A DNA stretch of 64,000 nt from Pyramidobacter piscolens (GCA_004558205.1 SFDM01000004.1:68088-132087); one strand, 5' to 3'; counted from the stretch's first letter, positions 24,761 through 34,192 are shown. Made by a program: numbers and translations. Notes: generated by a model from the letters alone, not told the origin.

Positions 24761-25536
24761 GCGCGCCTCTTCTCGAACTGCTGAACGTGAATAAATCCTT
24801 CGGCGGCGTCCACGCCGTCAAGGACGTAAGCTTCCAGATCATTCAGGGGGAACTGGTGGGCATGATCGGCCCCAACGGCGCCGGCAAGACCACGATCTTC
24901 AACCTGATCACCAACGTCTACCCCGTGGACACGGGCGACATCATCTTCGACGGCCAGAGCACCATACGCCTGAAGTCCTACCAGGTCATCCGCCGCGGCA
25001 TCGCCCGCACTTTCCAGAACCTGCGGCTCTTCGGGCGCTCGTCGGTGCTGGACAACGTGATGACCGCCGCGCAGACTCACTCGCCCTACTCTTTCACCGA
25101 GTCACTGACTCACCTTGGGCGCTGGAGCAGCCGTGAGGAAGAGGCCCGGCGCGCCAGCATGGAGCTGCTGGACCGGGTCGGACTGGCCGACCGCGCCGAT
25201 CAGATCGCCGGCACTCTGCCCTATGGAATGCAGCGCCGCCTCGAAATTGCCCGCGCCCTGGCCCTGAAGCCGCTGCTGCTGCTCCTCGACGAGCCGGCGG
25301 CGGGCATGAACCCCGAAGAGGTGTTCCACCTGAACGACCTGATCACGGGCATTCACAGGGATCTGGAGCTCACGATCCTGGTCATCGAACACCACATGGA
25401 CCTGATCATGCACATCTGCCCTCACATCGTGTGCGTGAACTTCGGTGCGAAAATCGCCGAGGGCGGCCCCGAAGCGATTCAGAAAAATCCCGAGGTCCTG
25501 AAAGCCTACCTCGGCGACGACGAGGAGGCGATCTGA
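24757..25536 (+). CDS. livG: Branched-chain amino-acid ABC transporter ATPase LivG
   Basis: 259 residues. The Walker A motif is GPNGAGKTT, the signature is PYGMQRRLEIARAL (a variant in which the usual LSGGQ reads LPYGMQ, common in LivG), and the Walker B is LLLLLDEPAAGMNP. The switch His is in VIEHHMD. It powers the LivHM permease together with LivF. The TGA overlaps the livF ATG by one base. Confidence 0.95.
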   Translation: MSAPLLELLNVNKSFGGVHAVKDVSFQIIQGELVGMIGPNGAGKTTIFNLITNVYPVDTGDIIFDGQSTIRLKSYQVIRRGIARTFQNLRLFGRSSVLDNVMTAAQTHSPYSFTESLTHLGRWSSREEEARRASMELLDRVGLADRADQIAGTLPYGMQRRLEIARALALKPLLLLLDEPAAGMNPEEVFHLNDLITGIHRDLELTILVIEHHMDLIMHICPHIVCVNFGAKIAEGGPEAIQKNPEVLKAYLGDDEEAI

Positions 25537-26264
25537 TGACTCCCATGCTGCAAGTCAAGGGACTGTGCGTCAACTACGGCGCCATACGGGCGCTGGACAA
25601 CCTGTCGATTTCGATCAGCGAGGGCGAAGTTGTTTCGGTCATCGGCGCCAACGGCGCGGGCAAGTCCACGCTGATGAACGCCATCATGGGCATGGTGCCT
25701 CACAACGCGGGCGAGATCTTCTTCGAGAACTACCCTCTGCCGAGCCGCCCGTTCCAGGTGGTGCAGAGCGGCATTTCACTGTCGCCCGAGGGGCGAAAGA
25801 TCTTCGCGCCTCTGACGGTGCTTGAAAACCTGCAGATGGGGGCCTTCCCCCGGGCCGACGCCAAGTCTCAAAGCGCTATCGACGAGGACATGGAATGGGT
25901 CTTTTCGCTGTTCCCGCGGCTGAAGGAACGTATCGGCCAGTACGCGGGCACGCTGTCCGGCGGCGAACAGCAGATGCTGGCCGTGGGCCGGGCGCTGATG
26001 TCCCGCCCCAAACTGCTGCTTCTGGACGAGCCCTCGCTGGGGCTGGCTCCGGTCATCATCAAGGATATCTTTAAGGAACTGCACCGCATCAGCGACCAGG
26101 GCGTGACTATCCTGCTGGTGGAGCAGAACGCCCGCCAGGCGCTGCTGCTGTCCCACCGCGCCTATGTGCTTCAGACGGGACGGCTGATCAAGGAAGGCCC
26201 CTCGAAGGACCTCCTGGCCGATCCCGAAATCGCCGCGGCCTACCTGGGCGGCGGCGCCAGGTAA
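25536..26264 (+). CDS. livF: Branched-chain amino-acid ABC transporter ATPase LivF
   Basis: 242 residues. Walker A GANGAGKST, signature LSGGEQQMLAVGRAL, Walker B LLLLDEPSLGLAP and switch His replaced by Gln in LLVEQNARQ, as is usual in LivF. The start at 25536 overlaps the livG stop and has GGAGG inside livG; the frame is open 35 codons further upstream but only through livG. Last gene of the operon. Confidence 0.95.
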   Translation: MTPMLQVKGLCVNYGAIRALDNLSISISEGEVVSVIGANGAGKSTLMNAIMGMVPHNAGEIFFENYPLPSRPFQVVQSGISLSPEGRKIFAPLTVLENLQMGAFPRADAKSQSAIDEDMEWVFSLFPRLKERIGQYAGTLSGGEQQMLAVGRALMSRPKLLLLDEPSLGLAPVIIKDIFKELHRISDQGVTILLVEQNARQALLLSHRAYVLQTGRLIKEGPSKDLLADPEIAAAYLGGGAR

Positions 26265-26297
26265 CCGGCGTCACTCGCTAAACGTGCAACTCTGCTC

Positions 26298-26364
26298 GAA
26301 GCCTTCCCCCGCCCAAGCCTCACCGTACGTAAAGTACGCCTCCGGTTGGGCGGGGGAAGGCTTC
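26298..26364. terminator. Long hairpin after livF
   Basis: A 19-bp perfect stem (26298-26316 with 26346-26364) carries an inner CGTAC/GTACG stem in the loop. The following T-run is poor (TTCTTCG), so termination may be incomplete, or this may be a structural repeat. Confidence 0.6.
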
Positions 26365-26433
26365 TTCGCACCTGGAACGTTTATCGAGCGCCGCCTCCCT
26401 GCGCTGCTGACGTGAAAGCCAGTTCAGCACCAA

Positions 26434-26752
26434 GGTCAAAAGACTGAATCGCAGAGGGCTCAAAGATTCGCAAAGGAAAACCTTGAAAGACCTTTAGAAC
26501 CACAAAATCAAGCAAAATCTATAAATTACAACTATACTAAATTTTTATTAACATGCTTAATATCAAATCGAAGAGCCACGTCAAAAGATTTCAACGCAAA
26601 GGTCGCAAAAGCTCGCAAAGGAAAACCTTGAAAGGCTTTTATAACCGTAAAGTCAATTAAAATATATAAATCACCATCATGCTAATTCGTTTTTTTGGTT
26701 AATAATTGAGGTCTTGTTTTTCCTTTGCCCCTTTGCGCTGAAATCTTTTGAT
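26434..26752. repeat. Family A repeats, truncated copy followed by a near-complete copy
   Basis: A first partial element (26434-26530: GTCAAAAGACTGAATCGCAG, CGCAAAGGAAAACC) is interrupted by a second that starts TACTAA at 26535. The second runs through AACATGCTTAATATC, CAAAAGATTTCAACGCAAAGG and back through CCTTTGCG/GAAATCTTTTGATC to about 26752. It looks like one element placed beside or into another. Together with hairpins it explains the 647-base gap after livF. Confidence 0.7.
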
Positions 26753-26799
26753 CCGGCTTTTCAGAAACGGCAAAGGGCGCTTTCATGATATCCAGATTC

Positions 26800-26825
26800 G
26801 CGTCGGGCACATATTTGCCCGACGC
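26800..26825. repeat. Short palindrome
   Basis: GCGTCGGGCA (26800-26809) and its complement (26816-26825) form a 10-bp stem with a 6-base loop. No T-run follows on either strand; role unknown. Confidence 0.45.
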
Positions 26826-26837
26826 TGCGTTTGTACA

Positions 26838-26886
26838 AAAAAGCAGAGGCCATGGAACCTCGGTTTTCACCGGTTCCATGGCCTCT
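26838..26886 (-). terminator. Terminator of the SH3 membrane-protein gene
   Basis: AGAGGCCATGGAACC (26845-26859) pairs perfectly with 26872-26886. On the minus strand the stem is followed by GC and six T residues (26843-26838 side), 26 bases after that gene's stop. Confidence 0.85.
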
Positions 26887-26911
26887 GTTCATTTTGCGCT
26901 TTTCTTTTTGG

Positions 26912-28234
26912 TTAACGCTGCATTTCCACGTTCTTGCCGAAGACCCAGCCCTCGCCGAAGTCGCCCTTCACATAGTACCAGGACGTAGAAGCTCCGCGGG
27001 GACGCTCCGACTTCAGGACTTCGACGGTCCTGTTCGTGATCCTGGCGACCACCTGAGAATCCTTGGCCGACGACGGCTTGGATCTAACTCTGACGTTGGT
27101 TCCGCGGACAAAGGCGTATTTCTTCGCCGCTTCTTCGGCGATGCTCTTCTCCAGGGAAGCCACTTTTTCTTTCAGAGAGTTCGCTTCAGCTTTCGCGCCG
27201 TCAAGGTCCGCTTTCAGCCCGGCAATCTGGGAATCAAGTTCAGCTCCATGCTGCTCCAGCTTCTGGATCTGCTGTTCCTTTTCCGCAGCGAGCGCCATCT
27301 GCTCCTGAAGCTTGGCGCCGGCCTCCTTCAGCGCCTCCTCATGCTTCTGAATCAGGGCGTCCTTGGCTTTCACGTCCTGGATCATCTGCTGGTAGGCGGG
27401 GTCGACGCTCAGGGACGCCTTCGACTTCTGTTCCATTTCATTCTTCCAGTAGGCGGACATCATGCCGGCGCCGATCACCACGGCGACGATCATCACCAGC
27501 ACGGTGCCGAAGGGGCTTTCTTCCTTCCGGGCCGCCGCGGGCGCGGGACCGGCGATCTCTTCCGCCGCCTCGTCAGCCTCAGCCAGAGCGCTCTCGCCGG
27601 AAGTCTCTCCGGCGGTCTCCTCGGCCGTCTCTTCAGCAGCGGTCAGCTCTTCCTGCAGCTCCGAGATTTCAGAAACAGCAGCTTCGCCAGCGGCGGGCGC
27701 TTCAGCCACGAACACGGACGGGCCCGCAATTTTCTCGGCGGCCGCTTCAGCCTCGGCCAGCGCGCTCTCGGAAGCGGTTTCCGCGACGGTCTCCTCCGCG
27801 GCTTCCTCGGCTGCGGCAAGCTCCTCCTCCACGATAGGCGTCAGCTCAGGCTTCGCGGGCTCGCTGTCCGCCGGGACGGCGTATTCCTCCGCGGGCTTGG
27901 CGGAACCGGCGCTTCCCCACATGGCGGCCAGAGCGTAAAGGAGAACGCAGACCCATGAATAGGTGAAGGGAGCCGTAATTTCGACGTAGATCATCAACCC
28001 CGTGGCGGCGATCAGAGTCCAGGCAGCGATCTTCTTCTTTGAAGCGGCGAAGAGCGCGCCCAGAATTCCCAGCGCAGCCGACGCCAGCAGGCACTGCGTC
28101 CCCGTCGCCATGGAACCAAAGTCGGCGATCCAGGCCAAGTCAAACCCCTTCTCGGCGAGCGTCAATCCAAGGCCGCTCTGGAACATGGAAAATCCAGCGG
28201 CAAAAACAGCTAAAATGAAAGCAAGAATCCGCAT
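26912..28234 (-). CDS. Membrane protein with acidic repeats, coiled coil and SH3-like C-terminus
   Basis: 440 residues. Four N-terminal helices (about 1-110) are followed by an Ala/Glu-rich region holding two copies of a 37-residue acidic repeat (136-172 and 195-231, each EEL-AAEE-AEET...ESALAEA...IAGP). Then come a single helix (242-262), a coiled coil (about 285-370) and an SH3b-like domain (375-440: FVRGTNVRVRSKPS, EVLK, GWVFGKNV). SH3b domains often bind peptidoglycan, so a cell-envelope role is plausible. The architecture as a whole is not one I recognise. Confidence 0.75.
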   Translation of the reverse strand: MRILAFILAVFAAGFSMFQSGLGLTLAEKGFDLAWIADFGSMATGTQCLLASAALGILGALFAASKKKIAAWTLIAATGLMIYVEITAPFTYSWVCVLLYALAAMWGSAGSAKPAEEYAVPADSEPAKPELTPIVEEELAAAEEAAEETVAETASESALAEAEAAAEKIAGPSVFVAEAPAAGEAAVSEISELQEELTAAEETAEETAGETSGESALAEADEAAEEIAGPAPAAARKEESPFGTVLVMIVAVVIGAGMMSAYWKNEMEQKSKASLSVDPAYQQMIQDVKAKDALIQKHEEALKEAGAKLQEQMALAAEKEQQIQKLEQHGAELDSQIAGLKADLDGAKAEANSLKEKVASLEKSIAEEAAKKYAFVRGTNVRVRSKPSSAKDSQVVARITNRTVEVLKSERPRGASTSWYYVKGDFGEGWVFGKNVEMQR

Positions 28235-28427
28235 TCAATCTCCTCCTAATTATTTTTCCGGTAAATGGTCAGTATAAGGCTTCTCATCGAAAAATTATAA
28301 CCCATATTCTCCCGTAAATCCAGAGAAATCAGCGTTCTTTTATACATTGTAATTTTAATTAATTACAGGCCAGGACGCTACAAAAATAGGAGGAGGCTGT
28401 TTTGAGAAGGACCGGCACCGATTTCCT

Positions 28428-29420
28428 TTAGAAAATCATCCTGACGTCCCTCTCGAAAGGGCCCCTCGACGGGTTGCCTTCGCAGCGCAGCAGCTCGCCG
28501 CCCGTCAGGTCGCAGATCACGGACCAGACCGTGTCGCCGCCCTTGCGGCGGTCATACTGGCACATGAAGCCCTTTTTTCCCGACAGCAGGTCTTTCAGAA
28601 AATCCACATCGTACACCGCCTGCTCCGAGAGCGCCTTTCGCGCCGTTTCATAGCGCCGCGCGGAAAACATGTCCTCCTCCGCGGGCGGAACCACGCTGTT
28701 CTTGAGGCGGTTGAAGTGGTTCGTGGTACAGACAAAGGGCCTGTCCGCCGGCCGGATCACCGCCCTTTCGCGGGGCGAACATTCGACCACCGCCATGGCG
28801 CCGCCCCTGTCGGCGATGGTCAACGTCTGCGACGAACCGACCGTCAAGCCCTCAAGCGAGTCCAGACACTCCTCCAGCGTGGCGCAGCGCTCGAGAAGGC
28901 GGCGCACCAGCATACCCGAGTTCAGCCCCGGCGCCTTCTCCGGCGAGTAGACATAGGTCAGCCCCACGGCCAGCCCCGCGTCGTTCACTCCGTCCTCCAT
29001 CTCCGCAAACGCCGTGGTGGTGCCGATAAATCCATGGCATCCCTTCAGCCGGTAAAAATAGCTTCCATAGCCTGGTTCGAGGGCCGTAAGAAAATCGCTG
29101 TTCCTGCCGAAAAGCGTGTGCCCATCGGCAGCGGCCATGGCCGCGCAGGTGCAGAAATTGAGCGCGTTGTAAGCGTACATTCCCAGCAGAAACGTGGACA
29201 GCAGCATGAAATCCGCTTCCAGCCCTTCGGCTAGGCCGCGGATTTCGTCGATCATTTCAGGGTATTCCCTCTCGTACACCTTCAAAGCCGCGAGGGCATA
29301 GTCCCTCCGCTCCCGCGGAAAAACGAAAGCAGCCGCCGAGCCGCAGCCCCGCGCCTTCAGCCAGCTTCCGCACTGGAAACCGGCCTCATAATGAGTTCCC
29401 GACACGTTGAGATGAAGCAT
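28428..29420 (-). CDS. C45-family autoproteolytic acyltransferase/hydrolase
   Basis: A 330-residue Ntn-hydrolase related to acyl-CoA:6-aminopenicillanate acyltransferase and choloylglycine-type amidases. The precursor would cleave itself before the nucleophile Cys in NFCTCAAMAAADGHTLFGRNSDF-type context; C90 or C92 is the candidate, followed by the conserved DG and GRNSD. ME-DGVNDAGLAVGL and TTNHF near 235 also match the family. Substrates here are probably N-acyl amino acids or peptides. It is followed on the same strand by the SH3 membrane-protein gene, with a 193-base gap. Confidence 0.82.
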   Translation of the reverse strand: MLHLNVSGTHYEAGFQCGSWLKARGCGSAAAFVFPRERRDYALAALKVYEREYPEMIDEIRGLAEGLEADFMLLSTFLLGMYAYNALNFCTCAAMAAADGHTLFGRNSDFLTALEPGYGSYFYRLKGCHGFIGTTTAFAEMEDGVNDAGLAVGLTYVYSPEKAPGLNSGMLVRRLLERCATLEECLDSLEGLTVGSSQTLTIADRGGAMAVVECSPRERAVIRPADRPFVCTTNHFNRLKNSVVPPAEEDMFSARRYETARKALSEQAVYDVDFLKDLLSGKKGFMCQYDRRKGGDTVWSVICDLTGGELLRCEGNPSRGPFERDVRMIF

Positions 29421-29576
29421 TTTAAACGCTCTCCTTCAATCCAAGATAGAAGAGCCAGCGCTGACCTGAGAGAGACTAGCAGAATAAAATTTTATTGTCA
29501 AGGGAATAATTTTGAGAAAGGGGCATAGAGGGGCTTCTATGATTCGCCTTTCCGCCTAAAAGGGCCTTGGGGCGGA

Positions 29577-29592
29577 TGTTCCACGTGAAACA
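29577..29592. other. parS-like centromere site, consensus match
   Basis: TGTTCCACGTGAAACA matches the ParB-binding consensus TGTTNCACGTGAAACA at every defined position. It is flanked by GGCGGA and TCCGCC, extending the dyad to 29571-29598. It lies in a 428-base non-coding gap. parS sites usually cluster near the chromosomal origin. Confidence 0.8.
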
Positions 29593-29638
29593 TCCGCCCT
29601 CAAAGCAAGCCCGCCGCATCAGCACTGTTCTTGGAAAA

Positions 29639-29654
29639 TGTTCCACGTAGAACA
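29639..29654. other. Second, variant parS-like site
   Basis: TGTTCCACGTAGAACA differs from the first site at two central positions but keeps the dyad; AAATGTTC/GAACATTT arms extend it. It lies 62 bases from the first site, centre to centre. Confidence 0.5.
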
Positions 29655-29786
29655 TTTCGCGTCCGTAATAAACAGCTCTGAAGATGCGCCACCGTAAAAG
29701 GCGTGCCCAATCTAAATTTTCTCTCCCGAGGCACAAACGCCTCGCCGATCATAGAAAGCAGAGAAACCCTGAAGAGGATAGAAAAG

Positions 29787-29827
29787 AAAAGGGAAAACCG
29801 CACAAATACAGTGCGACTTCCCCTTTC
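29787..29827 (-). terminator. Terminator of the CoA-transferase gene
   Basis: On the minus strand an imperfect stem (29811-29827 with 29787-29803, core GTCGCAC/GTGCGGT) is followed by TCTTTTC. It is 22 bases after the stop. Confidence 0.65.
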
Positions 29828-29848
29828 TGCGTCTCTATTGACGGCGTG

Positions 29849-31048
29849 CTAAAGCACGCCCTTCACTTTCAGTTCCGCCACCTCGCTGGCCGACAACCCG
29901 AAAACGCCTTCATAGACTTCCTCGTTGTCCTGGCCCGGCGTCGCGGGCGCGTGGCGCTTGATCTCCACCGGCGTGCCGACGAGCTTGACGGGGTTGCCGT
30001 TGACTTTCATCTTCCCGATGACGGGGTGATCCAGTTCCACGAACATCTGGCGGACCTTGGCGATGTGCTCGTCCTCGGTCACGTCCTTCATGTCCAATAT
30101 GGGCGCTGCAGGTACGCCCACGCCAAGGATCATCTTCACCAGTTCGTCGGACTGGTAGTTCTGCGTCCAGCCGTTGATGATCTCTCCGAGAACTTCGCGG
30201 TTTTCCGGTTTGTTGCGCTGTTCGAGCGTGGCGAAGCGGGGATCCGCCAGCAGCTCCGGCATCTTCATCAGGGCCACAAGCCTCTCATAGAGCCGCTGGT
30301 TGCCGCAGCCGATAATGACCTCTTTGTCCTTCGCCCTGTAACTGTCGTAGGGGTAGACCACCAAATCCCAGTTGCCCATGCGCGCCGGGATTTGGCCGCT
30401 CTCGAAGTACCATTGAGGGAGGTTTTCAAGGCAGGAGACCACGCTGTCGGCCAGAGCCACATCCACGCGCTGGCCCAGGCCGGTGTCGCGCCGCGAGTTG
30501 AGCGCGGCGAGAATTCCAATGGTCAGATTCAGGCCGCCCAGCACGTCGCCCATAGCGCATCCGCTTTTGGTCGGCTGGCCGCCTCTCGGGCCGTTGAGGC
30601 TCATAAAACCGCCCATGGCCTGGGCGATGATATCGTACCCGGGACGGTCGCTGTAGGGGCCGTAATATCCAAAGCCCGACACGGCCCCGTAGATGATCCG
30701 AGGGTTGACTTTTTTGAGGACATCGTAGCCCACGCCCAGCTTGTCCATCACGCCGGGACGGTAGTTCTCGACGACCACGTCGGCCGTTTCGGCCATTTTC
30801 AGGAACAGGTCCCTGCCCTCGGGCGTTTTCAGATTCAGGGTCACGCCCTTTTTATTGCGGTTCACATTGGCGAAGTAAAGGCTGCTCCCGTTTCTGTAAG
30901 GCCCAAAGGCGCGCGAGTCGTCGCCGGAATCGGGAATTTCGATCTTAATGACCTCGGCTCCCATGTCGGCCAGCATCATGGTGCAGTAGGGACCCGCGAG
31001 TACGCGAGTCAGGTCCAGAACTCGGATTTTGTTCAATGCTCCGTTCAC
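29849..31048 (-). CDS. Class III CoA-transferase (CaiB/BaiF family)
   Basis: About 399 residues. LDLTRVLAGPYCTMMLADMG at the N-terminus and NRNKKGVTLNLK are typical of family III transferases, which swap CoA between an acyl-CoA and a free acid. The catalytic aspartate is in GCAMGDVLGG. The GTG at 31048 is chosen because GGAGGG lies 8 bases upstream; the frame is open further but that part is not conserved-looking. Substrates are unknown; formyl-CoA/oxalate, carnitine and aromatic-acid enzymes share the fold. It stands alone. Confidence 0.9.
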   Translation of the reverse strand: MNGALNKIRVLDLTRVLAGPYCTMMLADMGAEVIKIEIPDSGDDSRAFGPYRNGSSLYFANVNRNKKGVTLNLKTPEGRDLFLKMAETADVVVENYRPGVMDKLGVGYDVLKKVNPRIIYGAVSGFGYYGPYSDRPGYDIIAQAMGGFMSLNGPRGGQPTKSGCAMGDVLGGLNLTIGILAALNSRRDTGLGQRVDVALADSVVSCLENLPQWYFESGQIPARMGNWDLVVYPYDSYRAKDKEVIIGCGNQRLYERLVALMKMPELLADPRFATLEQRNKPENREVLGEIINGWTQNYQSDELVKMILGVGVPAAPILDMKDVTEDEHIAKVRQMFVELDHPVIGKMKVNGNPVKLVGTPVEIKRHAPATPGQDNEEVYEGVFGLSASEVAELKVKGVL

Positions 31049-31117
31049 TGTCTTTTCCCTCCTGTTGTCTCTGATATGTTTTATTTTACATGCTCCGAGA
31101 GAAAAAACGTTGCCTGA

Positions 31118-31140
31118 CTCAAAAGATTTCAGCACAGAAG
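31118..31140. repeat. Family A remnant
   Basis: CTCAAAAGATTTCAGCACAG resembles the inner arm of family A. Short and degenerate; kept only because of the five better copies. Confidence 0.3.
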
Positions 31141-31216
31141 AAAACGGATCGGCGATTCACGGAAGGTAAAACCGCAAGCTGGCCGCCGGAAAAACGCCAA
31201 GGCGGCGCAAGACCGG

Positions 31217-32134
31217 TCAACTCTGCATCAGCCGTTTGAGTTCCTTGACGAAGTCCTCCTCTATGGCTGTCAGGCGGTGTTGTTTCATGTGAATCAGAGT
31301 ACAGTCCATCTTCACTTCAGGATTGGCGATCGGAACGAATCGGATGCCGTGAGTGCATTTGGAATTATTCCCCAACCGCAGCCCAATGTAATAGGAGTTG
31401 GTCGAACGCAGGAAATCATAGAGCGCGGCCCGATCGCTGACCAGGATCCGGCGGGCCGTGGTCCGATAATCGTAGTTATTGACGCCTGAACAGTAATTGG
31501 TAGGCGCCACGTCGCTCTGCGCCATGGTGGCGTGAGGATACTCGAGCAGCTGCATCGGCGTTACGAATTCCTCTTTGGCCAGCGGGTGTTGTTCGCCGAA
31601 AAAAGCGCAGGCCAGCTGGGTGTTCAGCACCGTGTAGGTAAAATCGTGGCTGATCGCCGTCGCGTGCCAGTAATCCCGCTTGTCAGTGGGCGTGATCAGA
31701 ATACCAAGGCTGAAAAGCCCGTCGTAGACGTGCTCGACCACGTCTTCCAGAGAACCTTCTTCAAAGCATACGTTCTGAAATTCCTCGCCAATGTGCTGGT
31801 TATAGAGGTTGATAATCGCCCGGCACGCCACAGCAAAACGTACCGAGGTCACGCTCAAATAAAACACATCGGGCTTGTATCCCGTGAAATAGAGCTCTTC
31901 CAGCAGTTTGTACTGTGTTTCCAGGCGGCTGGCGTGCTTGAGAAATTCCTCGCCCTGATGGGTGAGGGTGATTCCTGAATTGGAACGCTCAAATATCCGA
32001 ATGCCTATTTCTTCTTCCAGTTCTTTGATCCCGCGGCTCAGTGAAGATTGGGAGATATAGAGATGTTTGGCCGCGCGGTTGATGGAACCGCAATGGCTGA
32101 TCTCCAGCGCGTAGCGAACGTAGTTGATATTCAT
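31217..32134 (-). CDS. LysR-family transcriptional regulator
   Basis: 305 residues. The HTH reads SINRAAKHLYISQSSLSRGI, followed by a LysR effector domain. The ATG at 32134 is favoured because GGAGG lies between it and an in-frame ATG at 32152. It is divergent from the D-aminoacylase/symporter genes across a 474-base gap and is the obvious candidate to regulate them; that link is inferred from position only. Confidence 0.9.
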   Translation of the reverse strand: MNINYVRYALEISHCGSINRAAKHLYISQSSLSRGIKELEEEIGIRIFERSNSGITLTHQGEEFLKHASRLETQYKLLEELYFTGYKPDVFYLSVTSVRFAVACRAIINLYNQHIGEEFQNVCFEEGSLEDVVEHVYDGLFSLGILITPTDKRDYWHATAISHDFTYTVLNTQLACAFFGEQHPLAKEEFVTPMQLLEYPHATMAQSDVAPTNYCSGVNNYDYRTTARRILVSDRAALYDFLRSTNSYYIGLRLGNNSKCTHGIRFVPIANPEVKMDCTLIHMKQHRLTAIEEDFVKELKRLMQS

Positions 32135-32608
32135 AGGATTGGATTCCTCCATAAGGGTCGATGGGCCGCCTTAGTTATGCTTCACTAGTATACCCATTAT
32201 CGCAAGCACGCCTATCAAAGTCCATTTTTTTCAAAACACGGCCATAGAAGAGACCGCTTGAAAGATAGTATTCGTCTCTGCGTCATCCCCCTGTTATTTT
32301 TTCACATCAGTATACTATTAAAATTAGCAAACACGCAAGAGCAGAATTCCCTTCTCGTTATGCCTTTATCATATAGCCTCTATTGCAAAATAAGATTACC
32401 TTGCCAATTAACATTTTTGATATACTTAGAATCAAAGAGGGCCGGCCTCTTCGTCACACCTCTCCATAGGGTCTATCACTTGCCGCGCGCCATTGGCGCG
32501 ACGCGAAGGCCTGCCGGAGCGCTCAATTTTCCGATATTGCTATCTGCTGCGGAGACGTCCGCAGCGAGGCGAAAATGTCAGCCAAAGTTGTACACAGGAG
32601 GCTTTTGC
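32135..32608. other. Divergent intergenic region, LysR to D-aminoacylase
   Basis: 474 mostly AT-rich bases. Several -10-like TATACT words occur (near 32310 and 32420), but none has a good -35 at 16-18 bases. An open frame in phase with the deacylase covers 32258-32608; it has no ribosome site and no family resemblance, so I treat it as leader. Confidence 0.4.
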
Positions 32609-34192
32609 ATGTATGATATTTTGATCAAAAACGGTAAGGTCATCGACGGTCAAAACTCCGCGCCCTATCTCGCGGACGTGGCCATCAAGGGCGACGAAAT
32701 CGTAAAAATCGGGAAAATCGAAGAGCCCGCGGCTCGCGTCATCGACGCGGCAGGCAAAATCGTCACGCCCGGCTTTATCGACATCCACTGTCATTCCGAC
32801 GCCATCGTGTTCCACGCCGCGAAAAATCCGCTCAGGCTGCGCCAAGGCTTTACCACGGAAGTCATCGGCAACTGCGGCATTTCCGCCGCTCCGGTCAACC
32901 CCAAAAACCTCGGTCTGCTCAGCAAATACTGCAATCCCTTTTATTCCAACGTTCCTGTCCCCTACAACTGGCAGTCCTACGGAGAATATCTGGACGAGGT
33001 GGAAGCCCATCAGCCCATGCTGAACACCGCCGGCCTCGTAGGACACGGGACTCTGCGCATCGCCGTTTCCGGCTTCGAGGCGCGGCCTCTGACGCCGGAA
33101 GAAATGAAACAGATGGAAGACCTGATGAGCCGCAGCCTGGAAGAGGGCGCCTTCGGCCTCTCCTCGGGCTTGATCTACCCCCCGGGCGTCTTCGCCAATC
33201 AGGACGAGATGCGCCGCCTCGCCAAAGTCGTCAAGGATCACAATGGCATCTACACGTCCCATATGCGGAGCGAAAGTTCCGAGCTGGTGGAAGCCGTGCA
33301 GGAGACCATCGCTCTGGCCGAGGATACGGGCGTCAGCGTGGAAATCTCCCACCACAAGGCTCAGGGCGTTCAGAACAAGGGCAAGACAAAGGAAACTCTC
33401 CGCCTGATTCAGGAAGCCAACGAGCGGGGCGCTCACGTCAATTGCGACGTCTACCCCTACAACGCGGCCAGCACCCAGTTCAGCGCCTGCCTGCCGCCCT
33501 GGGCGATGGAGGGCGGCGTGGACCGTCTGGTGGCCCGCGTGTCCGATCCCGAAACCCGGGCGAAAATCATCGCCGACATCAAAAAGGAGAACCCGACCTA
33601 CGAGAACTTCTTCCAGTACGCCGGTTCCTGGGATCGCGTGCTGATCAACGAATGCAGCGTGAAAGCCTACGAGGGCAAGACGGTGCTGCAGATCGCCCGC
33701 GAGAACCAGGCCGATCCCTACGAAATGGCGCTGGATATCATCAAGAACAGCGAGAATAACGTGATGATGATCGTCTTCACCATGGACGAAGAGGACATTT
33801 CCCGCGTGATGCAGGACCCCAATTCCATGGTATGCACCGACGGATTCCCCGGCTTGGGACCCTACCATCCCCGCTATACCGCAGCCTTTACCCGCGTGTT
33901 GGAGAAGTACGTCAAAGAGGACTATCTGCTCTCGCTGCAGCAGGCTATCCATAAGATGACGGGCATGCCGGCGAAAAAGCTGGGACTGAAGGACCGCGGC
34001 GTCATCGCTGAGGGCATGAAAGCCGACGTTCTCGTTCTGGACATGGGCAGGATTCACGACAACGCCGACTACCAGAACTACAACGCCTGCTCGGACGGCA
34101 TCGACTATGTGATGATTAACGGGCAGATCGCCGTGGACGGCGGGGAATTCCATCCCCTCTGCGTCGGCCGCGTGCTGCGCCGCAAGGACTAG
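32609..34192 (+). CDS. N-acyl-D-amino-acid deacylase (D-aminoacylase)
   Basis: 527 residues of the amidohydrolase superfamily. The N-terminal DILIKNGKVIDG strand and the metal motif GFIDIHCHSD are followed by GNCGISAAP, characteristic of D-aminoacylases. SHMRSES and EISHHKAQG supply further metal ligands, and the C-terminus returns to the beta-sandwich (GMKADVLVLD). The ATG at 32609 follows GGAGG. It removes the acyl group from N-acyl-D-amino acids in the cytoplasm. The next two genes encode a two-part symporter, suggesting uptake and deacylation of the same compounds. Confidence 0.92.
   Translation: MYDILIKNGKVIDGQNSAPYLADVAIKGDEIVKIGKIEEPAARVIDAAGKIVTPGFIDIHCHSDAIVFHAAKNPLRLRQGFTTEVIGNCGISAAPVNPKNLGLLSKYCNPFYSNVPVPYNWQSYGEYLDEVEAHQPMLNTAGLVGHGTLRIAVSGFEARPLTPEEMKQMEDLMSRSLEEGAFGLSSGLIYPPGVFANQDEMRRLAKVVKDHNGIYTSHMRSESSELVEAVQETIALAEDTGVSVEISHHKAQGVQNKGKTKETLRLIQEANERGAHVNCDVYPYNAASTQFSACLPPWAMEGGVDRLVARVSDPETRAKIIADIKKENPTYENFFQYAGSWDRVLINECSVKAYEGKTVLQIARENQADPYEMALDIIKNSENNVMMIVFTMDEEDISRVMQDPNSMVCTDGFPGLGPYHPRYTAAFTRVLEKYVKEDYLLSLQQAIHKMTGMPAKKLGLKDRGVIAEGMKADVLVLDMGRIHDNADYQNYNACSDGIDYVMINGQIAVDGGEFHPLCVGRVLRRKD

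Noticed and set aside
27462..27938. Ala/Ser-rich plus-strand frame opposite the SH3 membrane-protein gene
   Set aside because: Composition is the antisense image of the Ala/Glu repeats; no start signal.
31118..31140. Full family A element between CoA-transferase and LysR genes
   Set aside because: Only one short arm is recognisable; listed as a remnant, not a copy.
32258..32608. N-terminal extension of the D-aminoacylase frame by 117 codons
   Set aside because: No ribosome site, unlike any family member, while ATG 32609 has GGAGG and begins at the conserved first strand.
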